NCBI GenBank assembly: GCA_020848035.1
Contig: JADLAX010000046.1
Span: forward strand, 1-64,000
Length of the DNA stretch: 64,000 bases
Origin: Anaerolineae bacterium
GTDB taxonomy: Bacteria > Chloroflexota > Anaerolineae > Promineifilales > Promineifilaceae
Direction: 5' to 3'
Positions 27,161 to 34,363 of this stretch are shown here, one piece after another. A program made the position numbers and the translations under genes. Position 1 is the first letter of the stretch. The number at the start of each line of letters is the position of its first letter. Under the pieces are notes generated by a model. The model made no database searches and was not told the DNA's origin. It saw only the letters and a program-made list of their open reading frames with translations.

Positions 27161-29815
27161 CTATTCTGGATGGGCAATGGGCAGAGCAATATAAAAAGCG
27201 GCCCCCCCATTTTGGCGATTTTCGGCCCAGATACGGCCGTTATGCGCCTCCACAATCCCCTTCGCAATTGATAAGCCCAACCCGGTACCGCTGACCCCAT
27301 CGGCATTAACCCGGAAAAAGCGATCAAAGACATGCTCCAGTTCGCCTTCCGGCAACCCTGGCCCGCGATCTTTTACCTGCAAAATCACCTCATCCGCCAG
27401 CGTGGTCGCCTGAATGGTGATCGGTTTGTCCGGCGGTGTGTACTTGAGCGCGTTGTCAATCAGGTTTACCAGCACCTGCACCATCAGCGTAAAGTCAATG
27501 CTGATCAGCGGCAGGTTAAGCGGTACATCTACTTCCAGGGTGCGCCCTTGCAGCCGGGTGGGAATTTGCGCCAGGCTGGTTCCCACCAAATCCTCCACGT
27601 CCGAAGGTTGGCGCACCACCTTGAGCGCGCCGGATTCCAGGCGGGTCATGTCCAGCAGGTTGCCTACCAGGCGGTTCAAACGACGCGCTTCTTCCCAGGC
27701 TGTGCTCACCATCTCGTGGCGGGCGGCTTCGGTTAGCAGGGCGTCGTCATCGTGCAGGCTGCTGAGCACGCCGGTGATGGACGCCAGCGGTGTGCGTAGA
27801 TCGTGCGAGATGGAGTTGAGCAGGGCGGTTTGCAGTTTCTCCGTTTCCGTCAGCAGGTGGGCCTGCCGCGCCTGTTCGGCCAGACGGGTGCGCTCTAGGG
27901 CCAGGGCCACCTGGCTGGCAAAAGAGAGCAGCAGGCGGTGCTGCTCGCCGGTGAGGGGCGTTTCACTTTGGGTAAATTCCACAGCCAGCACACCCACGCC
28001 ATGCCCTGAGCTGATGAGGGGCAGGAAGGTAGCGCCTACGCGGCTGAGCGTATTGGTGTGGCGTCCGGCTACCTGCTGGTGGCGCAAAACCCAGCTGGCG
28101 ACCGCCTGGCTGTCTTTTTCCAACTGAAATTCCAGCGTCTTGGCTTGCAGCATCAGGGTTTGGTTCTCCCCGACGGGCAAAAATAGGGCGGCGGGGTTGC
28201 CCAACGTTTCTTGCATGTGGTTCACGGCCGTTTGCGCAATCGCATTTAAATCTGCCACCACGGCTAATTTCTGGCTGAGCTCGTAGAGAGCGGCCGTTTG
28301 CTGTTCGCGGCGTCGGGCCGCCATTTCCTGTTCGCGGGCACGGGCGGTTAACGTGCTGATGACCAGCCCCACGGCCAGCAGCCCGCCAAAGGTTAGCAGA
28401 TACTCGGCGTCGTTCACGGCCAGAGCGTAGTAGGGCGGCACAAAGATGATGTCGAAGGCCAGCACGCTGAGGATGGAAGCCAGGATGGCCGGGGCGCGGC
28501 TCAGCCAGACGGCGGCCAGGATCACCGTCACCAAATACAACATGACCAGATTGGTGGGATTGATGTACGGCCGTAACGGCAGCCCAATCAACGTCGCCAA
28601 CACCACCAGGGCGGTGCCCCGGGCGTACGCACCCCAGCGAATGCCGGTGGCGCGTGTTTTGGGAGCAGCGGCCGGGGGCGGCTCCGGCGGCGTTTTGCTG
28701 CTGATGATGTACACGTCCAGATCCTGGCTCAGGCGCACAATCTGGTCGATGAGCGAACCACCGTGCAGCAGCTCTTTCCAGCGTGGGTGCAGCGGCTTGC
28801 CCGCCACGATGCGGGTGACGTTGCGCTGCAGAGCGTAATTGACCACGGTTTCAGCAATGGAACGGCCGTTGAGCCGCACCGCCTGTGCCCCCAACGATTC
28901 CGCCAGCTGTAAGTTGCGCGTCACCCGCTCTCGATCCGCCGCCGGTAAGCTGTGGTGCGTTGGCGTTTCCACGTAGGCGGCAATCCATTCCGCGTTCAGC
29001 CGGGTCGCCAGCCGCCGCGTGGTGCGCACCAGCCGCTCGCTCAAGGGGCTGCTGCTGATGCACACCAGGATACGTTCGCCCACTGGCCACGGCCCGGCAA
29101 TGGCGTGGCTTTGCATGTAGGCCCGCATCTGGGCGTCAATACGGTCGGCGGCACGACGCAGCGCCAGCTCGCGCAGGGCGGTCAGGTTGCCCCGGCGAAA
29201 AAACTTCTGTGCCATCTGCTCCGACAGCTCCGGCAGGTACACCTTGCCCGCTTCCAGGCGATCCAGCAGCTCGTCGATGGGCAAATCGATCAGCTCAATC
29301 TCGTTGGATTCGTCCAGGATGGTGTCCGGAATGGTGTGGTGTACGGTAAAGCCGGTAATTTGGGCGACGATGTCCTTGACGCTTTCCAGGTGCTGAATGT
29401 TGACGGTGGTGTACACATCAATGCCTGCGCTGAGCATTTCCAGCACGTCCTGGTAACGATGGGTATGGCGTGAACCAGGCGCGTTGGCGTGGGCCAGGTC
29501 GTCCACCAGCACCACCTGGGGGCGGCGGGCCAGGATAGCGTCGATGTCCATTTCGGCCAGGGTAATATCGCGGTAGGTGACGGTGCGGCGCGGGATGATT
29601 TCCAGGTTAGCGAGCATGGTGTCGTTTTCAGAACGGCCGTGTGTCGCCACAAATCCGGCCACCACATCCACGCCTTCCGTCCGGCGCTGCTGGGCGGCTT
29701 CCAGCATGGCATATGTTTTGCCGACACCAGCGGCGTAACCCAGGAAGATTTTCAGCTTGCCGCGAGCTGGACGAACTTCAGCGGGCGGCGGGGGTGGCTC
29801 AGATTGTTTGTCCAT
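27161..29815 (-). CDS. kdpD: KdpD sensor histidine kinase
   Basis: 884 residues with complete KdpD architecture: N-terminal KdpD domain with Walker A GYAAGVGKT (26-34), a universal-stress-protein-like domain (~245-365), four clustered helices (~395-500), a GAF-like domain, the HisKA box SHDLRTPL with His671, and a HATPase_c domain (NLIDNALKYTPP, DRGPGLP, GTGLGLSIAKG). It senses potassium limitation or turgor and phosphorylates KdpE. It has an unusual position, convergent with kdpE rather than in one operon. The upstream region shared with the KimA-like gene carries a phased direct-repeat operator. Confidence 0.93.
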   Translation of the reverse strand: MDKQSEPPPPPAEVRPARGKLKIFLGYAAGVGKTYAMLEAAQQRRTEGVDVVAGFVATHGRSENDTMLANLEIIPRRTVTYRDITLAEMDIDAILARRPQVVLVDDLAHANAPGSRHTHRYQDVLEMLSAGIDVYTTVNIQHLESVKDIVAQITGFTVHHTIPDTILDESNEIELIDLPIDELLDRLEAGKVYLPELSEQMAQKFFRRGNLTALRELALRRAADRIDAQMRAYMQSHAIAGPWPVGERILVCISSSPLSERLVRTTRRLATRLNAEWIAAYVETPTHHSLPAADRERVTRNLQLAESLGAQAVRLNGRSIAETVVNYALQRNVTRIVAGKPLHPRWKELLHGGSLIDQIVRLSQDLDVYIISSKTPPEPPPAAAPKTRATGIRWGAYARGTALVVLATLIGLPLRPYINPTNLVMLYLVTVILAAVWLSRAPAILASILSVLAFDIIFVPPYYALAVNDAEYLLTFGGLLAVGLVISTLTARAREQEMAARRREQQTAALYELSQKLAVVADLNAIAQTAVNHMQETLGNPAALFLPVGENQTLMLQAKTLEFQLEKDSQAVASWVLRHQQVAGRHTNTLSRVGATFLPLISSGHGVGVLAVEFTQSETPLTGEQHRLLLSFASQVALALERTRLAEQARQAHLLTETEKLQTALLNSISHDLRTPLASITGVLSSLHDDDALLTEAARHEMVSTAWEEARRLNRLVGNLLDMTRLESGALKVVRQPSDVEDLVGTSLAQIPTRLQGRTLEVDVPLNLPLISIDFTLMVQVLVNLIDNALKYTPPDKPITIQATTLADEVILQVKDRGPGLPEGELEHVFDRFFRVNADGVSGTGLGLSIAKGIVEAHNGRIWAENRQNGGAAFYIALPIAHPE

Positions 29816-29846
29816 TTTATTTTTCTAGCAGCTTCGAACTGCCAGC

Positions 29847-29900
29847 CATCTTGATATTTTCTTGATACGCCATAAAACCATCTTGACCCTTTCTTGACCC
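29847..29900. promoter_or_regulatory. Four phased CTTGA repeats: probable KdpE operator
   Basis: CATCTTGATAT, TTTCTTGATAC, a 10-base spacer, then CATCTTGACCC and TTTCTTGACCC. The TTGA cores are at 29851, 29862, 29883 and 29894, i.e. 11, 21 and 11 bases apart, all on one helix face. OmpR/KdpE-class regulators bind direct repeats with such spacing. It sits between divergent kdpD and the KimA-like K+ carrier, so both could be controlled. Confidence 0.55.
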
Positions 29901-29926
29901 AAAAAAGTGTACGCTTAAAGTCAGGT

Positions 29927-29953
29927 AAAACACCCCGCAAAGGGTGTTTTTTT
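29927..29953 (+). terminator. Intrinsic-terminator-like hairpin in the leader of the K+ transporter gene
   Basis: Arms AAAACACCC and GGGTGTTTT (29927-29935 and 29942-29950) with a 6-base loop, running into seven T. It lies only 25 bases before the start codon and after the operator, so transcripts of the carrier must pass it. It may act as an attenuator. The leader (about 80-130 bases) looks short for a ydaO-class c-di-AMP riboswitch and I could not recognise one. Confidence 0.55.
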
Positions 29954-29977
29954 ACGACAAAAGGTGGTTTTTTAAGA

Positions 29978-31960
29978 ATGGCAATTGACATCCCTGATAT
30001 TAAACGTGTTCTGATTGGGAAACCATTCCCAACCAGTCAAGAAATCCATGAGCGTCTGGATAAAGTGCGGGCGCTCGCTGTTTTTGCGTCGGATCCCATC
30101 AGCAGTAATGCGTATGCAACCGAAGCCATTATGAGCGTCATCATCGTGCTGGGCAGTGGGGCGCTGCGGCTGACGCTGCCCCTGGCGCTGGGTGTGGCCA
30201 CATTGGTCTTGATGGTTGTCTTCAGCTACATCCAGACCATTTTACACTATCCCGACGGTGGCGGTGCTTACACCGTCGCCAAGGACAACCTGGGCACAAT
30301 GCCTTCGCTGCTGGCTGGCGCGGCGCTGCTCACCGACTATATCCTCACCGTTTCGGTATCGGTGTCAGCCGGGGTGCGGGCGTTAACTTCGGCCGTACCC
30401 GAGGCGTTTGAATACCGCGTGGCTATCGCCCTGGTAGCCATTTTCCTCATTACCTGGATCAACCTGCGCGGCGTACGCGAAAGCGGCACCATTTTTGCCC
30501 TGCCGACCTACGCTTTTGTGGGCGGGGTTTTGCTCACCATCGCCATTGGCATGGCACGCTACACCGGAATCTTTGGCCTGGAGCCGCTGCCCTCGTTTGA
30601 AGAGACGGTGCCAGCCACCGCCTCGCTGGTGGGGTTTGCCTACATCTGGCTGCTGCTGCGGGCTTTTGCCGGTGGCTGTACCGCCCTGACCGGTATTGAG
30701 GCGATCAGCAACGGGGTGAAGGCGTTTCAGCCGCCGGAATCGCACAATGCGGCCAAAACCATGGTGGCTATGGGCGCTATTGCCATGTCGCTGTTTATCG
30801 GCATTACCTTTCTGTCTACCCGGATGCACCTGGTGCCGGTGGAGCATGGCGAGAGCATCCTGTCGCAAATGACGCGGCAAATTACCGGCGATGGCATTAT
30901 TTACTACTGGGTGCAGATTTTTACGGCGCTGATTTTGTTCCTGGCCGCCAATACGGGGTATCAAGATTTCCCCCGGTTGAGCTCTTTCCTGGCCAAGGAT
31001 GGTTTCTTGCCGCGCTGGATGCAGAATCGGGGTGACCGGCTGGTGTACAGCTCCGGTATTGTGGTGTTGGCGGTTATCTCGTCGATTATCGTCATTGCCT
31101 TCCACGCGGATGAAATTGCCATGCTGCCGCTTTATGCCCTGGGCGTGATGCTGAGCTTCACGCTGTCGCAGGCGGGTATGTCGCGCCTGATGGGCAAAGT
31201 AGGTCAGCTGAAGCCGGGCGAAACAGCCCACACTGACAATACGCAAATTCACTACGAGCGCACCTGGCGCTGGAAGCAGGCGCTGAATGTGGTGGGCTCC
31301 ATCACGACTGGCGTAGTTTTTATTATTCTGGTGGCCACTAAATTTGTCGATGGTGCCTGGCTGGTGGCCCTGGCCATTCCGCTGCTGGTGACGATGTTTA
31401 ACCTGATTCACAGGCATTACCAGAAAGTGGCCCACACGCTCAGCACCGAGGATTTCTCCGAGGATGAGCTGGTGGATGTGGCGAATGTGGCCGTTGTGCC
31501 GATTGCCGATGTGCACCGGGGGACGCTGCGCGCTTTGCAATATGCCAAGCTGATCTCGACGGACGTGCGAGCGGTTTGCGTGGCCACAACGCCGGAAATC
31601 CACGAGCGGATTGAGCGGCGCTGGGCGCGGTTCCCCAAGCTGACGGCCGGAATTGAGCTGGTGATCATCGATTATGATTATCGCGATGTTTTGACACCGC
31701 TGGTGGATTACGTGGACCGGGTTAATCGGCTGGAGTTTGATGAGCAGCTGGTGACGATTGTGATCCCAGAGTTTGTGCCGGAAGATGTGCTGGCCCAGGT
31801 GCTGCACAACCAGACAGCTAACATTTTGCGCCGCGAACTGCGCAACCGGGAAGATGTGATTGTAATTGACGTGCCGTATCACATCCCGGCCGATGAGGAG
31901 AGACACGAGGCAAAGGCGGACGCTGCGGAATCAGAGGCAGCCGAAACCAACTCTCTCTAA
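29978..31960 (+). CDS. KimA-like APC-family potassium transporter
   Basis: 660 residues from ATG 29978; the frame is open upstream across the terminator hairpin, but that start is not credible. About 12 helices of the amino acid/polyamine/organocation fold (ASDPISSNAYATEAI at the first helix break, FAGGCTALTGIEAISNGVKAF) and a ~190-residue cytosolic domain (VANVAVVPIADVHRGTLRAL). The size, the helix-1 motif and the C-terminal domain agree with KimA/YdaO high-affinity K+/H+ symporters. A neighbouring KdpDE pair supports a potassium role. The alternative is a generic APC permease. Confidence 0.75.
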   Translation: MAIDIPDIKRVLIGKPFPTSQEIHERLDKVRALAVFASDPISSNAYATEAIMSVIIVLGSGALRLTLPLALGVATLVLMVVFSYIQTILHYPDGGGAYTVAKDNLGTMPSLLAGAALLTDYILTVSVSVSAGVRALTSAVPEAFEYRVAIALVAIFLITWINLRGVRESGTIFALPTYAFVGGVLLTIAIGMARYTGIFGLEPLPSFEETVPATASLVGFAYIWLLLRAFAGGCTALTGIEAISNGVKAFQPPESHNAAKTMVAMGAIAMSLFIGITFLSTRMHLVPVEHGESILSQMTRQITGDGIIYYWVQIFTALILFLAANTGYQDFPRLSSFLAKDGFLPRWMQNRGDRLVYSSGIVVLAVISSIIVIAFHADEIAMLPLYALGVMLSFTLSQAGMSRLMGKVGQLKPGETAHTDNTQIHYERTWRWKQALNVVGSITTGVVFIILVATKFVDGAWLVALAIPLLVTMFNLIHRHYQKVAHTLSTEDFSEDELVDVANVAVVPIADVHRGTLRALQYAKLISTDVRAVCVATTPEIHERIERRWARFPKLTAGIELVIIDYDYRDVLTPLVDYVDRVNRLEFDEQLVTIVIPEFVPEDVLAQVLHNQTANILRRELRNREDVIVIDVPYHIPADEERHEAKADAAESEAAETNSL

Positions 31961-31986
31961 ATTTACTATCAACTACTTTTGGTGGG

Positions 31987-32024
31987 AACGGCCGTATCCT
32001 CTCCTGGGTACGGCCGTTTTTATT
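31987..32024 (+). terminator. Terminator built from two ACGGCCGT motifs
   Basis: AACGGCCGTA (31987-31996) pairs with TACGGCCGTT (32009-32018) over a 12-base loop and is followed by a T-rich tail (TTTTTATTTT). The abundant genomic palindrome is here used as both arms of the terminator of the K+ carrier gene. Confidence 0.65.
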
Positions 32025-32058
32025 TTGCATTTAGCATGACGGCCGTACCCTTTTCCAC

Positions 32059-32064
32059 TACAAT
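32059..32064 (+). promoter_or_regulatory. -10-like TACAAT directly before an ATG
   Basis: TACAAT ends 8 bases before the start codon of the epimerase gene, and no ribosome binding site lies between. This is consistent with leaderless transcription, as at kdpE and at the glycosyltransferase gene. Confidence 0.35.
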
Positions 32065-32072
32065 TCCACCCC

Positions 32073-33092
32073 ATGTCGATCATAAACAATGCACTCAACG
32101 GTAAAAAAGTTTTGGTAACCGGGGCCACCGGTTTTATTGGCGGCCGCCTGGCCGAGCGGTTGGCACGTGAAGAAGGGGCCATCGTCACCGGCACCGGGCG
32201 CAATTTGGACGCCGTGCCCTTTGTCCAGGAGGCGGGCGTCACCCTGATGACGGCCGATTTGCTGGACGAAGCAGCCATGCGTCGGGCGATGGAGGGTCAG
32301 GAAGTGGTTTTCCACGTGGCGGCCTGGCTGGGGCGGCACGGCGGCGAGCAGCGTGCCTACGCCCTGAACGTGGCGGCGACGGCCCTGGCGGTGCAGCTGG
32401 CCGCCGAAGCGGGCGTCAAGCGGTTTGTCCAGGTGAGCTCCATTGCCGCCTACGGCCATCCGCCCAAGGCGCTGCTGGTGGATGAAGATCAGCCGTTGGA
32501 CACGGAGCAGGAGGTGATTTACGGCCGTACCAAAGCTCTGGGTGAAATTCGTGCTTTTGAGTTGGGTAAGCAGCTGGGGTTGGCGGTAACGGCCGTACGG
32601 CCTGGTCTGGTCTATGGCCCCCGCGCGCAAAGCTGGACGATCAACATGATCAAGCTGGTGTGTAAAGGCATGCCGGTCATTTTTGGCGACGGCACGGGCC
32701 ATGCTTACCCGGTGTACATCGACAACCTGATTGATGGCATGCTGCTAACGGCCGTTCGTCCCGAAGCCGCGGGCCAGGCGTACAACATGTGCGATCCGGT
32801 GGTGACGTTTAATGAGTGGTTTGGGTATTACGGCCGTATGTGTGGCCGCCAGCCGCGCCGCATTCCCTTTTGGGCGGCACACGTGCTGATTAGCCTCAAC
32901 AAGGTGCTGCGGCTGGATTTGCCGCTCAACCGGCCCCGGCTGCGCATGTATGGCCTCAAGGCCGAGTTCCCGGCGACCAAGGCCCAAGAGCAGCTGGGCT
33001 TTGTCTCGCGGGTGTCCATCGAAGAAGGGATGCAAAAAACAGAAGCCTGGCTGCGTGAGGCGGGTTACCTGGACAAGGAACCTCATGCGTAA
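32073..33092 (+). CDS. NAD-dependent epimerase/dehydratase
   Basis: 339 residues, extended short-chain dehydrogenase. The dinucleotide-binding GATGFIG (17-23) follows VLVTG. The catalytic Ser/Tyr/Lys are visible in VQVSSIAAYG and YGRTKALGE. The family covers nucleotide-sugar epimerases and 3-beta-HSD/dihydroflavonol-reductase-like enzymes; the helical C-terminal region (RRIPFWAAHVLISLNKVL) fits the latter group better. A glycosyltransferase gene follows, but separated by its own promoter. The substrate cannot be set. Confidence 0.85.
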   Translation: MSIINNALNGKKVLVTGATGFIGGRLAERLAREEGAIVTGTGRNLDAVPFVQEAGVTLMTADLLDEAAMRRAMEGQEVVFHVAAWLGRHGGEQRAYALNVAATALAVQLAAEAGVKRFVQVSSIAAYGHPPKALLVDEDQPLDTEQEVIYGRTKALGEIRAFELGKQLGLAVTAVRPGLVYGPRAQSWTINMIKLVCKGMPVIFGDGTGHAYPVYIDNLIDGMLLTAVRPEAAGQAYNMCDPVVTFNEWFGYYGRMCGRQPRRIPFWAAHVLISLNKVLRLDLPLNRPRLRMYGLKAEFPATKAQEQLGFVSRVSIEEGMQKTEAWLREAGYLDKEPHA

Positions 33093-33111
33093 GTGTGCTG
33101 CGGTAAATGGA

Positions 33112-33180
33112 AATCCACAGATTACACAGATTAGCCAGATTTGATTATCTGATCTGCGAAATTTGTGTAATCTGTGGATT
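33112..33180. repeat. Long inverted repeat (AATCCACAGATTACACAGATT type)
   Basis: AATCCACAGATTACACAGA (33112-33130) pairs with its near-perfect complement ending at 33180. The centre is AT-rich, and the right arm is followed by a T-rich tail. It is built of CACAGATT words. It may also terminate the epimerase transcript. Confidence 0.65.
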
Positions 33181-33225
33181 ATTTTCTTTCAGTGAACCGG
33201 CTTAGACTCGGCTTCTCCCTGCTGT

Positions 33226-33231
33226 TACAAT
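33226..33231 (+). promoter_or_regulatory. -10-like TACAAT before the glycosyltransferase ATG
   Basis: TACAAT ends 7 bases before the ATG at 33239 and there is no Shine-Dalgarno. This repeats the arrangement seen at 26459 and 32059. Confidence 0.35.
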
Positions 33232-33238
33232 CACACCC

Positions 33239-34363
33239 ATGATTTATGTGGACATTTCTGCGGCCGTTCATGCCCGGGCAGGGTTGGGGCGCTACAGCGA
33301 AAAGCTGGCCCAGGAGCTGATTGCCGCCCAGCCGGAGCGTTTTGCTCTTTTTTACAATCGGGGGAAAGACGGCCGTTTCCCACCCTCACTCCCCACCACC
33401 ATTCCGCAAAAATCGGTGCAGTGGGGCTACAAGCCGTGGCGCATGGCGGTGCTGTTGGGGCAGTGGGGGCACCTGGGCTTTAACCGGCTGGTGCCCAATG
33501 CCGAACTGTTCCACAGCACCGAGCATTTGCTCATGCCTCTGCGCGGCATTCCCACCGTGCTCACCATTCACGACCTGATTCCCAAGCTGTTCCCCGCTTA
33601 CCACAAAAAGCTCAACTACTGGTACCTCAACCTGGCCATGCCGCTCTACTGCCGCCGCGCCGACGCCATCGTTGCTATTTCGCAGGCAACCCGGCAAGAC
33701 ATCGTCACGCACTACGGCATCGATCCGGCTAAGATTCACGTTGTGTACGAGGCACCGGCTTCCCATTTCCGACCTGTGTCCCCGGCCAGGGTAACCCAAA
33801 TTAAACAGACATACGATTTACCCGACCGGTACCTTGTTCATCTCAGCACCATCGAGCCGCGTAAGAACTTAAATCGCCTGCTCGATGCCCTCAAAACGCT
33901 TCGCTCCTTCTTCCCAAACCTCTCCCTCGTCCTGGCTGGGGGCAAGGGTTGGCTCTACGACGATTTTTTTGCCAAGATTGAGGCCGATGGGCTGCAAACG
34001 GCCGTTAAACTCCTCGGTTGGGTGCCGGATGAGGATCTGCCCGCCGTGCTGGCTGGGGCCGCCCTGGGCGTGCAGCCCAGCCTGTACGAGGGGTTCGGCC
34101 TGCCCATTTTAGAGCAGATGGCTTCGGGGCAGGTGGTGGCCGCCAGCAATGCCAGCAGCCACCCAGAGGTGGGCGGCGAGGCAGCGGCTTATTTTGATCC
34201 GCGCAATGTGGAGGAGATGACGGCCGTTATTCACCGCCTGCTCACCGACAAAGACGAATACACCCACCGTCAGCAGCTCGGCCTGGCACAAGTGCAAAAG
34301 TTCAGCTGGGCCAAAACAGCCCAAGAAACCATTGCCGTCTATGACCAACTACTCAAGAAATAG
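33239..34363 (+). CDS. Glycosyltransferase family 1 protein
   Basis: 374 residues, GT-B fold, GT4-type. Gly-rich start (DISAAVHARAGLGRYSEKLA), LTIHDLIPKLFP, the mid-protein SQATRQDIVTHYG, and the nucleotide-sugar-binding E-x7-E motif in YEGFGLPILEQM. It transfers a sugar from a nucleotide donor to an acceptor that cannot be named. The next gene begins 23 bases before its stop, so it is probably coupled to the DUF2723 membrane protein, suggesting joint work on surface glycan or glycoprotein. Confidence 0.9.
   Translation: MIYVDISAAVHARAGLGRYSEKLAQELIAAQPERFALFYNRGKDGRFPPSLPTTIPQKSVQWGYKPWRMAVLLGQWGHLGFNRLVPNAELFHSTEHLLMPLRGIPTVLTIHDLIPKLFPAYHKKLNYWYLNLAMPLYCRRADAIVAISQATRQDIVTHYGIDPAKIHVVYEAPASHFRPVSPARVTQIKQTYDLPDRYLVHLSTIEPRKNLNRLLDALKTLRSFFPNLSLVLAGGKGWLYDDFFAKIEADGLQTAVKLLGWVPDEDLPAVLAGAALGVQPSLYEGFGLPILEQMASGQVVAASNASSHPEVGGEAAAYFDPRNVEEMTAVIHRLLTDKDEYTHRQQLGLAQVQKFSWAKTAQETIAVYDQLLKK

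Noticed and set aside
29816-29977. ydaO-type c-di-AMP riboswitch before the KimA-like gene
   Set aside because: The leader is too short and no conserved ydaO core was recognised; only a terminator hairpin and a phased operator are visible.
30383-31906. 507-codon minus-strand ORF opposite the K+ carrier
   Set aside because: His/Arg/Gln-rich shadow frame; the carrier frame has clear APC-family helices.
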